DNA of 64,000 nt, taken from contig CAZEFE010000001.1 of the NCBI GenBank assembly GCA_964511385.1, positions 186,001 to 250,000 of the forward strand, given 5' to 3'. A model generated the notes under the pieces. The model had not been told where the DNA came from and ran no database searches. It worked only from the letters and a program-made list of their open reading frames with translations. Both the position numbers and the translations under genes were made by a program. This document shows positions 43,018 through 51,809 of this stretch, in pieces. How positions within the stretch are numbered: the first letter of the stretch is position 1; the number at the start of each line of letters is the position of its first letter. Source of the DNA: CAILHX01 sp964511385. Lineage in GTDB: Bacteria > Pseudomonadota > Gammaproteobacteria > Burkholderiales > Methylophilaceae.

Positions 43018-45012
43018 ATGACCATGCAACAAGTATATCTCGCTACCCCTCTGCTGCCGCTTGTCGCTGCAGCGATTGTGGGCTTGTTCGGCCGCAAATT
43101 ACCGCGCGCCGCGGCGCACTGGCTGACCATTGCCGGTGTCGGCGGGTCATTTGCGCTGTCGCTGTGCGTGCTGCAGGACGTGTTGGCCGGGCATACCTTC
43201 AACGGCGCCGTATACACCTGGCTGACCAGCGGCGACACCAGTTTCGAAGTGGGGTTCCTGATCGATAGCCTGTCGGCGATGATGATGGTGGTGGTGACCT
43301 TCGTCTCGCTGATGGTGCATGTCTACACCATCGGCTACATGGCGGAAGACCCCGGTTACACGCGCTTCTTCAGCTATATCTCGCTGTTCACCTTCTCCAT
43401 GCTGATGCTGGTGATGAGCAACAACTTCATGCAGCTATTCTTCGGCTGGGAAGCGGTGGGCCTGGTGTCCTACCTGCTGATCGGCTTCTGGTATACGCGG
43501 CCGACGGCGATTTACGCCAACCTGAAAGCGTTCCTGGTCAACCGCGTCGGTGACTTTGGCTTCCTGCTGGGTATCGGTATGGTGTTGTATTACCTGGGCA
43601 GCCTGGACTACGCAGCGGTATTCTCGGTGGCGCCGCAGTTTGCCGATGCCACGGTGAGCCTGATCCCCGGCGTGGACTGGTCGCTGATGACGGTGATTTG
43701 CCTGCTGCTGTTCGTCGGCGCCATGGGTAAATCGGCGCAGGTGCCGCTGCACGTCTGGCTGCCGGACTCGATGGAAGGCCCGACGCCGATCTCCGCGTTG
43801 ATCCACGCCGCGACCATGGTGACCGCCGGTATTTTCATGGTGGCGCGCATGTCGCCGCTGTACGAGCTTTCCACCACCGCGCTGTCCACGGTGATGGTGA
43901 TCGGCGCGATAACCGCGCTGTTCATGGGTTTCCTCGGCATCATCCAGAATGACATCAAGCGCGTGGTGGCGTATTCCACGCTGTCGCAACTGGGCTACAT
44001 GACGGTAGCGCTGGGCGCATCGGCGTATTCGGTGGCGATTTTCCACCTGATGACGCACGCCTTCTTCAAGGCGCTGCTGTTCCTCGCTGCCGGTTCGGTC
44101 ATCATGGGCATGCATCACGAGCAGGACATCCGCAAAATGGGCGGCCTGCGCAAATACATGCCGATTACCTGGATTACCTCTTTGATCGGCTCGCTGGCAC
44201 TGATCGGCACGCCGTTCCTGTCCGGCTTCTATTCTAAAGATTCGATCATCGAAGTCGTGGGCCTCTCCCATATTGCCGGTAGCGGCTTCGCCTATTTCGC
44301 CGTGCTGATTGGCGTGTTTGTCACCGCGTTCTATTCTTTCCGCATGTACTTCCTGGTGTTCCACGGCAAGGAGCGTTTCCATCAGGCTGGCCATGACGAG
44401 CATCAGCATGACGAACATCACGGTCACGGCGACCATACCCCGCACGAATCGCCGTGGGTAGTCACGATACCACTCATCATGCTGGCGATTCCGTCAGTGC
44501 TGATCGGTTTTTTCACCATAGAGCCGATGGTGTTCGGCAGCTTCTTCAAAAACGTGATTTTTGTCGATATCCCGGCGCATCCCGCGTTGTACCGCCTGGC
44601 GGAGGAATTCCACGGCGCGGTCGGCATGGGCATCCACGCGTTCACTTCGTTGCCGTTTATCCTGGCCGCGGCCGGGGTGATGCTGGCGCATTATTTCTAC
44701 CTCAAGCGCCCGGATATCCCGATGGCGTTGAAGCGTCGTTTCAGCGGCATCTACGCGGTACTCGAAAACAAATACGGCTTTGATGCGTTCAACGAAAAGT
44801 TCTTTGCTACCGGCTCCCGCTTTATTGGCGGCAAGCTTTGGCAGGTGGGTGATGTGCGCGTCATTGACGGCACCCTGGTTAACGGCACCGCGCGCCTGGT
44901 CGGCCGCATTTCTGCTGCCATCCGCCACCTGCAGTCTGGTTTGATCTACCACTACGCGTTTGCCATGATTATCGGCGCGTTCCTGTTACTCACTTTATTC
45001 ATGAAAACCTGA
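43018..45012 (+). CDS. nuoL: NADH-quinone oxidoreductase subunit L
   Basis: The 664-aa antiporter-like subunit has FFGWEAVGLVSYLLIGFW with the conserved Glu, and the motif GAMGKSAQVPLHVWLPDSMEGPTPISALIHAATMV of the Mrp/ND5 family. A long C-terminal amphipathic helix ties the pumping arm together. A His-rich loop (about residues 460-480) is an extra local feature. Its stop overlaps the nuoM start. Confidence 0.97.
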   Translation: MTMQQVYLATPLLPLVAAAIVGLFGRKLPRAAAHWLTIAGVGGSFALSLCVLQDVLAGHTFNGAVYTWLTSGDTSFEVGFLIDSLSAMMMVVVTFVSLMVHVYTIGYMAEDPGYTRFFSYISLFTFSMLMLVMSNNFMQLFFGWEAVGLVSYLLIGFWYTRPTAIYANLKAFLVNRVGDFGFLLGIGMVLYYLGSLDYAAVFSVAPQFADATVSLIPGVDWSLMTVICLLLFVGAMGKSAQVPLHVWLPDSMEGPTPISALIHAATMVTAGIFMVARMSPLYELSTTALSTVMVIGAITALFMGFLGIIQNDIKRVVAYSTLSQLGYMTVALGASAYSVAIFHLMTHAFFKALLFLAAGSVIMGMHHEQDIRKMGGLRKYMPITWITSLIGSLALIGTPFLSGFYSKDSIIEVVGLSHIAGSGFAYFAVLIGVFVTAFYSFRMYFLVFHGKERFHQAGHDEHQHDEHHGHGDHTPHESPWVVTIPLIMLAIPSVLIGFFTIEPMVFGSFFKNVIFVDIPAHPALYRLAEEFHGAVGMGIHAFTSLPFILAAAGVMLAHYFYLKRPDIPMALKRRFSGIYAVLENKYGFDAFNEKFFATGSRFIGGKLWQVGDVRVIDGTLVNGTARLVGRISAAIRHLQSGLIYHYAFAMIIGAFLLLTLFMKT

Positions 45013-46499
45013 TGGACTTCTCCACACTTCCACTACTCAGCCTGGCCATCTGGGTGCCGATACTGGCCGGCATCGTTGTGTTGACGACCGGCGGCGACAA
45101 GAATGCCCCGGCCGCGCGCTGGCTGGCATTGTTGGGCAGCATGGTGAGCTTTGTTGTCACCTTGCCGCTGTGGTGCCGCTTTAACCGCGCGGATGGCGGC
45201 TTTCAGTTCGAGGAGGGGTACAACTGGATTCCCAGCTTCAATATCCATTACCACCTGGGTGCGGACGGCATCGCCGTGCCGCTGATCCTGCTCACCAGCT
45301 TTACCACCGTGATCGTGGTGCTGGCCGGTTGGCAGGTGATCCAGAAGCAGGTGGCGCAGTACATGGCGGCGTTCCTCATCATGTCCGGCTTGATGATAGG
45401 CGTGTTCTCCGCGCTGGATGCGGTGCTGTTCTACGTGTTCTGGGAAGCGATGCTGATCCCGATGTTCCTGGTCATCGGCGTGTGGGGTGGGCCGAACCGG
45501 GTATATGCCACGATCAAGTTCTTCCTCTATACCCTGCTCGGTTCGCTGCTGATGCTGGTGGCTTTCATCTACCTGTACCACCAGACCAACAGCTTTGAGT
45601 TGGTGGACTACTTCGCGCTGAAAATGCCGCTTAACGTGCAGATCCTGATTTTCCTGGCGTTTTTTGCCGCGTTTGCGGTCAAAGTGCCGATGTGGCCGGT
45701 GCACACCTGGTTGCCGGACGCCCACGTGGAAGCGCCTACCGGCGGCTCGGTGGTGCTGGCGGCGATAGCGCTCAAGCTCGGCGGTTACGGCTTCCTGCGT
45801 TTTGCCATGCCGATAGCGCCGGATGCAGCGCATTATCTGTCCGGCTTCATGATTGCGCTGTCGCTGATTGCCGTGGTCTACATTGCCCTGGTTGCCCTGG
45901 TGCAGCAGGACATGAAAAAGCTGATTGCCTATTCGTCGATTTCCCACATGGGCTTTGTCACCCTGGGATTCTTCATTTTCAACCCGCTGGGTCTGGAAGG
46001 CGGCATGGTGCAAATGCTGTCCCACGGCTTTATTTCCAGCGCCATGTTCCTCAGCGTGGGCGTGTTGTATGACCGCATGCATTCGCGCCAGATTGCCGAT
46101 TACGGTGGCGTGGTCAACACCATGCCGGTCTTTACCGCGTTTGCGGTGTTTTTTGCCATGGCCAACGCCGGTTTGCCCGGCACCTCCGGCTTTGTCGGCG
46201 AGTTCATGGTGATTCTGGCCGCGATCCAGGCCAATTTCTGGTACGCCTTCCTGGCGGCGACCACGCTGATTTTTGGCGCGGCCTATACCCTGTGGATGGT
46301 CAAGCGCGTGTTTTATGGCGACGTCGGCAACGCGCACGTGGCTGAATTGCAGGACATCAACAAGCGCGAATTCCTGATCATGAGCATCCTGGCGATGATG
46401 GTGCTGGCGATTGGTTTGTACCCGCAACCGATCACGGAACTGACACATGCTACTGTCAACAACCTGCTGAACCACATGGCACAGAGCAAGCTTCCCTAA
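45012..46499 (+). CDS. nuoM: NADH-quinone oxidoreductase subunit M
   Basis: The protein is 495 aa with about 14 membrane helices. It has FYVFWEAMLIPMFLVIGVWGG and VKVPMWPVHTWLPDAHVEAPTGGSVVLA, the conserved proton-channel motifs. One of three antiporter-like subunits. Confidence 0.97.
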   Translation: MDFSTLPLLSLAIWVPILAGIVVLTTGGDKNAPAARWLALLGSMVSFVVTLPLWCRFNRADGGFQFEEGYNWIPSFNIHYHLGADGIAVPLILLTSFTTVIVVLAGWQVIQKQVAQYMAAFLIMSGLMIGVFSALDAVLFYVFWEAMLIPMFLVIGVWGGPNRVYATIKFFLYTLLGSLLMLVAFIYLYHQTNSFELVDYFALKMPLNVQILIFLAFFAAFAVKVPMWPVHTWLPDAHVEAPTGGSVVLAAIALKLGGYGFLRFAMPIAPDAAHYLSGFMIALSLIAVVYIALVALVQQDMKKLIAYSSISHMGFVTLGFFIFNPLGLEGGMVQMLSHGFISSAMFLSVGVLYDRMHSRQIADYGGVVNTMPVFTAFAVFFAMANAGLPGTSGFVGEFMVILAAIQANFWYAFLAATTLIFGAAYTLWMVKRVFYGDVGNAHVAELQDINKREFLIMSILAMMVLAIGLYPQPITELTHATVNNLLNHMAQSKLP

Positions 46500-46511
46500 C
46501 TGGACAGCCGA

Positions 46512-47957
46512 ATGGATATTCTGAACGACATTTACGCCGCATTACCTGAAACCTTCGTGCTGTGCATGGCGATGGCGATACTGCTCGCCGACCTGTTCCT
46601 GAGCGACAGGCATCGCTACATCACCTACATTTTCAGCCAGATCACCCTGCTGGGCGCAGCGATGATGACGGTGGCGACACATACCCCGGGCGTTGGTTAT
46701 GCTTTCAGCGGGCTGTTTGTGGACGACCCGCTGGCGGATGTGCTCAAGCTGATGATCTACCTCGGCACTTCGGTGGTGCTGGTGTATTCGCGCAGTTATA
46801 ACGCACTGCGCGGCATGTTCCGCGGCGAGTTTTACGTGCTGGTGCTGCTGGCCATGCTGGGCATGATGGTAATGGTGTCCGGGCAGAACTTCCTCAGCAT
46901 CTACATGGGGCTGGAACTGCTGTCGTTGTGCCTGTATGCGTTGGTGGCGCTGGATCGGGACAACCCGCGCGCGACCGAAGCCGCAATGAAGTATTTCGTG
47001 CTCGGCGCACTGGCCTCCGGCATGCTGCTGTACGGCATGTCCATGCTGTATGGCGTCACCGGCAGCCTGGATCTGTCGCAGGTCAACAACTCCATTCAGA
47101 ACGGGGTGCCGGACCGGGCGGTGCTGATTCTCGGCCTGGTGTTCGTGATTGCCGGGCTGGCGTTCAAACTGGGCGCGGCACCGTTCCACATGTGGCTGCC
47201 GGATGTTTATCACGGCGCGCCGACCAGCGTCACGCTGTTCATCGGTTCGGTCACCAAACTGGCTGCTTTCGCCTTTGTCATGCGCCTGCTGATTCAGGGT
47301 TTGCAAGGCATGGTGCACGACTGGCAGGGCATGCTTATCATCATGGCGGTGCTGTCCATCACCATCGGCAACATCATCGCCATTGCGCAGACCAATCTGA
47401 AGCGCATGCTGGCGTACTCCGCCATTTCGCACATCGGTTTCCTGCTGCTCGGGTTCCTCAGCGGATCGCTCAACGGCTTTATTGCCTCCATGTTCTACAT
47501 GGCGGCGTATGTGTTGATGACGCTGGGCGGCTTCGGCATGATCCTGCTGCTGTCCAGGAAAGGTTTCGAGGCGGAAGACCTGAACGACCTGCGCGGTCTG
47601 AATGCCCGCAACCCGTGGTACGCCTTCCTGATGCTGCTGCTGGTGTTTTCCATGGCCGGCATTCCGCCCACCATCGGCTTTTATGCCAAGTTTTCGGTGC
47701 TGCAGGCCGCGTTGCAGGCCGGTTATGTCGGACTGGTCATTTATGCGGTGCTGATGGCGGTGATCGGGGCGTTTTACTATCTGCGGGTGGTCAAATTGAT
47801 GTACTTCGACGAGCCGCACGATAACGAACCCATCCTTCCGCAAGTGGACATGGCCGTGGTGCTGGGCGTTAACGGCATCGCTATGCTGGCGCTGGGGCTG
47901 TTCCCGCAGCGTATGATGGAACTGTGCGCCTACGCTATCCTGCACAGTATCCAGTAG
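46512..47957 (+). CDS. nuoN: NADH-quinone oxidoreductase subunit N
   Basis: The 481-aa antiporter-like subunit has YMGLELLSLCLYALVALDRDNPRATEAAMKYF and FKLGAAPFHMWLPDVYHGAPTSVTLFIGS. It closes the nuo genes proper, with two accessory genes following on the same strand. Confidence 0.97.
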   Translation: MDILNDIYAALPETFVLCMAMAILLADLFLSDRHRYITYIFSQITLLGAAMMTVATHTPGVGYAFSGLFVDDPLADVLKLMIYLGTSVVLVYSRSYNALRGMFRGEFYVLVLLAMLGMMVMVSGQNFLSIYMGLELLSLCLYALVALDRDNPRATEAAMKYFVLGALASGMLLYGMSMLYGVTGSLDLSQVNNSIQNGVPDRAVLILGLVFVIAGLAFKLGAAPFHMWLPDVYHGAPTSVTLFIGSVTKLAAFAFVMRLLIQGLQGMVHDWQGMLIIMAVLSITIGNIIAIAQTNLKRMLAYSAISHIGFLLLGFLSGSLNGFIASMFYMAAYVLMTLGGFGMILLLSRKGFEAEDLNDLRGLNARNPWYAFLMLLLVFSMAGIPPTIGFYAKFSVLQAALQAGYVGLVIYAVLMAVIGAFYYLRVVKLMYFDEPHDNEPILPQVDMAVVLGVNGIAMLALGLFPQRMMELCAYAILHSIQ

Positions 47958-47984
47958 CCAGCCGTTGCATTTGAGGCTCCTTAG

Positions 47985-48275
47985 ATGAATGCGGCTATCA
48001 CCATCCTGCTGTTGTTCAGCGTACTGGCGGCGAACCTGCCATGGTTCAGCGAGCGCCTGTTCTATGTCATTCCGTTAAAACACAAACATTTCGGCTGGCA
48101 TTTGCTGGAATTGGTGGTGTTGTATTTTGTGGTTGGCGGGATTGCCCGCCTGGTCGAGCATAAGGTCATGGGCCAGGCTGCCAGCCAGCACTGGGAGTTC
48201 TACGCCACCACGGCATGCCTGTTCCTGGTGTTCGCTTTCCCTGGATTTGTCTGGCGGTATTTCTGGCGCAGATGA
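47985..48275 (+). CDS. DUF2818 family membrane protein
   Basis: The 96-aa protein has three predicted membrane helices (about residues 5-20, 40-58, 76-94) and ends WRYFWRR. Small proteins of this family regularly follow nuoN in betaproteobacteria, suggesting a role in complex I assembly or stability, but this is unproved. It overlaps the NUDIX gene by four bases (ATGA). Confidence 0.85.
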   Translation: MNAAITILLLFSVLAANLPWFSERLFYVIPLKHKHFGWHLLELVVLYFVVGGIARLVEHKVMGQAASQHWEFYATTACLFLVFAFPGFVWRYFWRR

Positions 48276-48850
48276 AGCTGGCGGATCTGACCGAAACCGA
48301 ACTTTCCTCCGAAACCGTTTTTCACGGCAACCTGCTCCACGTCAAGCGCGATCAGGTCAAACTGCCTAACGGCTTTGAAAGCGGTCGCGAATACATCATC
48401 CACCCCGGTGCGGTGCTGGTCATCCCGCTGCTGGAAAATGGGCGGCTGGTGTTCGAGCGGCAGTTCCGCTACCCGCTACGCCAGGCATTCATTGAATTTC
48501 CCGCCGGCAAGATCGACCCCGCAGAGCCTCCGCTCATCACCGGCCAGCGCGAATTGCTGGAAGAAACCGGCTATACCGCCAGCACGTGGCAGTGGCTGGC
48601 AGCACTGCATCCCTGCATCGGCTATTCCAACGAGATCATCCATATCTACCTGGCTTCGGGGTTGCAGGCTGGCGAGCACCGCAGGGAGCATGATGAAAGC
48701 CTGGAGGTGTTCGACATGACGCTGGCTGAAGCGATGGCCGCGCTGCAGCGTGGCGAGATCACGGATGGAAAAACCATGGTGGCACTGTTCTGGGTGGAGA
48801 AGCACTTGTCCGGGGGGTGGAAGCCAGGCGCAAATAACAATAAGGCATAA
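48272..48850 (+). CDS. NUDIX hydrolase, ADP-ribose pyrophosphatase-like
   Basis: The ATG at 48272 overlaps the DUF2818 stop and gives 192 aa. The NUDIX box is GKIDPAEPPLITGQRELLEETG, with the preceding FPA and R-rich ERQFRYPLRQ pattern of the ADP-ribose pyrophosphatase group. It probably cleaves ADP-ribose to AMP and ribose 5-phosphate, a sensible partner for NADH turnover next to complex I. The substrate is by family resemblance. Confidence 0.87.
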   Translation: MKLADLTETELSSETVFHGNLLHVKRDQVKLPNGFESGREYIIHPGAVLVIPLLENGRLVFERQFRYPLRQAFIEFPAGKIDPAEPPLITGQRELLEETGYTASTWQWLAALHPCIGYSNEIIHIYLASGLQAGEHRREHDESLEVFDMTLAEAMAALQRGEITDGKTMVALFWVEKHLSGGWKPGANNNKA

Positions 48851-48928
48851 AAAAACAATAAATCGTTCTTTTTTGGAAATAAAACGCGGTGCTAGGATGG
48901 TTGTTTTACATCACCAGGAGCTGCCGCC

Positions 48929-49429
48929 ATGTATTCCCGTTCACTGATTAGCCGATCCGTCCAACTCGCCCTGTTCAGCCTTGCCGGCCTCCTCCTGGCT
49001 TGTGCGGTGCAGGCTGCACCCGCCGGCGAATCCTCTGCCGCGCCAGAAAAGAAGATCGAACTCAATCGCAACATTCCGAAGCTGAAAGTGGTTTACCACG
49101 TGGATGAACTGGAGAAGGTGCCGTTCGCCCTTGGCAATATCGAGAACCACATCAAGGGGGTTGGTGGTCCGGACAAGGTTGAAATCATCCTGGTAGTGCA
49201 CGGTCCTGCATTGAAAGCGTTTGAGAAAGCCGGCATCGATGAGAAAATTCTGGGCCGAGTTTCTGCGCTGCAAAAGGGCGGTGTTGAAGTCGAGGCTTGC
49301 GGCAATACCATCAAAAAGGACAACGTCACGCTGAAAGACCTGCCGGAAGGCTTTGTGCAGATTGACCAGGGCGGGGTGGTGCGTCTTGCTGAACTCCAGC
49401 ATCAGGGCTATATCTACATTCGCCCGTAG
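48929..49429 (+). CDS. DsrE/DsrF-like exported protein
   Basis: The 166-aa protein has a signal peptide (cleavage near VQA-APA, about residue 30) and a DsrE-like fold domain (KVVYHVDE... KVEIILVVHGPALKAF... GGVEVEACGNTIKK). The single conserved Cys in EACGNT could be the sulfur-carrying residue of related sulfurtransferases. Export sets it apart from cytoplasmic DsrE/TusD. AGGAGCTGCC precedes the ATG. Its role in sulfur handling is inferred. Confidence 0.8.
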   Translation: MYSRSLISRSVQLALFSLAGLLLACAVQAAPAGESSAAPEKKIELNRNIPKLKVVYHVDELEKVPFALGNIENHIKGVGGPDKVEIILVVHGPALKAFEKAGIDEKILGRVSALQKGGVEVEACGNTIKKDNVTLKDLPEGFVQIDQGGVVRLAELQHQGYIYIRP

Positions 49430-49483
49430 CCGTTTGATGGGGCGGCTGGAATGCCCGCTGCCCCATTGTCCTGCCTCCCTGAC

Positions 49484-50890
49484 TTAACTCTCGGCACGAA
49501 TGGCTGCGATTAGCGCATCCAGGTCGTTTTCGGTGGTAAACGGATTCATCACCGTGGTGCGCAGCCAGACCTGACCCTGCAGATTCACTTGCGTAAGATG
49601 AAATGCACCGCTTTCGACCAACGCGCTTCGCAGCGCAGACTGGTCGCCTGCCAAATGGCGGAAGCAGACAATGTTGGTTTCTGGCGGCATCAGCAATTCA
49701 AAATCTGCAGCCGCCTGTAGTTTGACTGCCAGTAATCTTGCCGTGGCAAATGCCTTGTCTATCAGCTGGCCCATACCTTCCGCTCCGTATAAGGAAAAGG
49801 CCGCCCATAATTTCAACCCCATCATGCGTTTGGTGCACTCCAGCGTGCGGTAGCTGGTGTTGTAGGTTTCCGCGGGCGCGGAGCCGCCCTGGAACAGGTA
49901 AGAGGCTTCCTGGGCAAAAGCAGCAAAACTGTGCTGTGGATTCCTGAACAAAACCGCGGATACGGTGGCTGGCATGTAGAGCAGTTTGTGGCCATCCCAC
50001 ACCACCGAGTCGGCGAGGGCGATGCCGTCCAACTGGTGCCGATATTCATGCGACAGCAGTGCTGAAGCGCCATGCGCGCCATCGATGTGCAACCACAAAC
50101 CTTGAGCGTTGCAGTAAGTCCCGATGTCGCTCAGCGGGTCTATGCTGCCGGTGGGGGTGTTGCCTGCCGTGGCAACCACGGCGATCACCGTATTGCCCTG
50201 TGCCGTGGCTTCCTGGTGTAGTGCGATCAGCGCATGAACAGGCATGCGGCCTGCCGCATCAGCGGGGACCTTGATCACTGCCCCGGTGCCCAGTCCCATG
50301 ATGCCCGCAGCTCTGGAGACGGAGTAATGGGAGTGCTCGCTGGCCAGTATCTTGAGCGGTGCGGCGCTTGCCACGCCGTGCTGCCATACGTCACTGCCGG
50401 CTTTGACCTGGCGTGCCGCCAACAGCGCGGTCAGGTTGGCCTGCGCGCCGCCGGAAGTGAGTATGCCCTCGGCGCCGGACCAGCCGATCAGTTCGGTCAG
50501 CCATAAAATGACCTGCCGCTCGATCAGTGTGGCGGCAGGGCCGGTTTCATACACCGCCATCGCCTGGTTGGTGAGCGCCGCAACCAGGTCGCACAGTGCG
50601 GCCAGCGGCAGTGGCATGGCAACCTGGTGGCCGAGGTTGCGCGGGTGATGCACCGCCAGCCCGGCAGGCAAGATGTTGTCGCGCAGGTGTTGCAGCAAGC
50701 CGTCAGGGGCAAACGCAGGCTGCTGCGGCAGCGGTTGCCGCCAGTGCTGCTCCGCTTGTGCCGGCGGCTGCCAGTTGAGCACCTTGTCACGGCCGCCCAA
50801 GTTGGCAGCCAGGTGTTCGGCCAGCAGATCAATCAGTTCATGGCCGCTGTGGCGGAACTGTTCCGGATCGAACATGCCGTTGATGTTCAT
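49484..50890 (-). CDS. PLP-dependent group II decarboxylase
   Basis: The 468-aa protein has the group II decarboxylase fold: HPRNLGHQVAMPLP, SGGAQANLTALLAAR, the HIDGAHG cofactor motif (D270) and the Schiff-base lysine K302 in VVWDGHK. Family members act on aromatic amino acids, glutamate, diaminobutyrate or cysteine sulfinate, and the substrate here cannot be told from sequence alone. Its start overlaps the stop of the upstream 2OG oxygenase, so the two are probably made together. Confidence 0.88.
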   Translation of the reverse strand: MNINGMFDPEQFRHSGHELIDLLAEHLAANLGGRDKVLNWQPPAQAEQHWRQPLPQQPAFAPDGLLQHLRDNILPAGLAVHHPRNLGHQVAMPLPLAALCDLVAALTNQAMAVYETGPAATLIERQVILWLTELIGWSGAEGILTSGGAQANLTALLAARQVKAGSDVWQHGVASAAPLKILASEHSHYSVSRAAGIMGLGTGAVIKVPADAAGRMPVHALIALHQEATAQGNTVIAVVATAGNTPTGSIDPLSDIGTYCNAQGLWLHIDGAHGASALLSHEYRHQLDGIALADSVVWDGHKLLYMPATVSAVLFRNPQHSFAAFAQEASYLFQGGSAPAETYNTSYRTLECTKRMMGLKLWAAFSLYGAEGMGQLIDKAFATARLLAVKLQAAADFELLMPPETNIVCFRHLAGDQSALRSALVESGAFHLTQVNLQGQVWLRTTVMNPFTTENDLDALIAAIRAES

Positions 50891-51498
50891 GTGTGGTCAC
50901 GCTGTTTGAACCAGCCGGTCATGCTCAGGCGCTCGCGCCGGGCGGGCAGCACTTCGTGCCAGTAGCGGCTGGACAGAAAGGCCACCAGGGTGCCGGCGGT
51001 TGGGGAGATGTCTGTGCTGCCGGAATCCAGGTACATGCGCAGTTGCCCGCCATCCGCGTCCTGCCAATCCTGGTTCAGATATAGGATGCAGGTCAGCACC
51101 CGCTGGTTGCTGTGCTGGAAGTTGTCCAGATGTTTGCGGTAGAAACTGCCCGACGGGTAAACCGCCACATGGCACTCGAACTCGAACAAGCCCAGTTGCA
51201 GGCTGCGGTTGAGCGACTGGCGCAAGGATTCCATACAAGCCAGGTAATTGCGCTGGGCTGGGGTAAGTGCCGGTTCTGATAACCACAGAATTTCGTCGCC
51301 CCTGAGCTCAGGATTGATAATGCGCGACTTGCTGACACCGGCATGACGCAACTCTCCCTGTGCCTGGCTGTGCCGGACATCCTGTGCCAGCCGGGCGGTC
51401 TCGGCGCTGGGTAAAAAGTCCGGAATGACCGCCCAGCCTTGGTCGGCGAGCTGGTCGGCGATGGTGTCGAAGGCGGCGGGGGATGGTAGAAAACTCAT
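50887..51498 (-). CDS. 2OG-Fe(II) oxygenase
   Basis: The 203-aa protein has the facial triad H123-x-D125 (YRKHLDNF) and H181 (RYWHEV), with an Arg pair R188/R190 downstream for 2-oxoglutarate binding, in a prolyl 4-hydroxylase-like fold. It is upstream of the decarboxylase with a four-base overlap. It may hydroxylate a protein or small molecule; the pairing hints at modification of an amino acid or amine, unproved. Confidence 0.85.
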   Translation of the reverse strand: MSFLPSPAAFDTIADQLADQGWAVIPDFLPSAETARLAQDVRHSQAQGELRHAGVSKSRIINPELRGDEILWLSEPALTPAQRNYLACMESLRQSLNRSLQLGLFEFECHVAVYPSGSFYRKHLDNFQHSNQRVLTCILYLNQDWQDADGGQLRMYLDSGSTDISPTAGTLVAFLSSRYWHEVLPARRERLSMTGWFKQRDHT

Positions 51499-51524
51499 GG
51501 GTGCACATTATAAACCGTAGCGCA

Positions 51525-51553
51525 TTGCGCACTCGCAGGCTTTTCTGTACAAT
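51525..51553 (+). promoter_or_regulatory. promoter of tRNA-Val and probably of the thrS operon
   Basis: TTGCGC (51525-51530) and TACAAT (51548-51553) are 17 bp apart and end 13 bp before the tRNA 5' end. I see no comparable promoter between the tRNA and thrS, so the transcript may continue through the leader to thrS. Confidence 0.6.
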
Positions 51554-51566
51554 CCGCACCTCTTTT

Positions 51567-51643
51567 AGGCGCGTAGCTCAGCTGGTTAGAGCACCACCTT
51601 GACATGGTGGGGGTCGTTGGTTCGAGTCCAATCGCGCCTACCA
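51567..51643 (+). tRNA. tRNA-Val (anticodon GAC)
   Basis: The 77-nt cloverleaf with encoded CCA has acceptor AGGCGCG/CGCGCCT, D arm GCTC/GAGC, anticodon stem CCACC/GGTGG around loop TTGACAT (anticodon GAC), and a TTCGAGT T loop. Confidence 0.97.
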
Positions 51644-51672
51644 GAATTCACTGGTCACAAGGGAAAACAAAA

Positions 51673-51708
51673 ATGACATTCCGAACTAGTACCTTCAGGT
51701 CTCTCTGA
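51673..51708 (+). CDS. candidate leader peptide upstream of thrS (11 aa)
   Basis: The short ORF reads MTFRTSTFRSL, with Thr at 2, 5 and 7 (codons ACA, ACT, ACC) and Phe at 3 and 8. AAGGGA lies eight bases before the ATG, an ideal spacing. Its location between tRNA-Val and a terminator right before the thrS operon, which encodes both ThrRS and PheRS, is what an attenuation leader should look like. It is a prediction; short ORFs also arise by chance. Confidence 0.5.
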   Translation: MTFRTSTFRSL

Positions 51709-51755
51709 CCCAACGAGTTCGCTTTGTGATACGGAAACCCCGTGATACAGAAAAC

Positions 51756-51781
51756 AGTGCGGCTCGACCGCACTTTTTTTT
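51756..51781 (+). terminator. terminator or attenuator 28 nt before thrS
   Basis: AGTGCGG (51756-51762) pairs with CCGCACT (51768-51774), followed by eight T. Only 28 nt separate it from the thrS ATG, too few for a separate promoter plus leader, so read-through must be regulated. CGAGTT (51714-51719) could pair with GGCTCG (51761-51766) as an antiterminator, and GGTC/GACC (51698-51710) could form a pause hairpin over the leader stop codon. Confidence 0.8.
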
Positions 51782-51809
51782 GGCCTGATTTCTGGAGGAT
51801 GTAGTAAAA

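Noticed and set aside
45033..47945. Long antisense frames opposite nuoM and nuoN
   Set aside because: Same type of shadow: low-complexity His/Arg/Gln composition, no ribosome binding site, and clear sense-strand genes.
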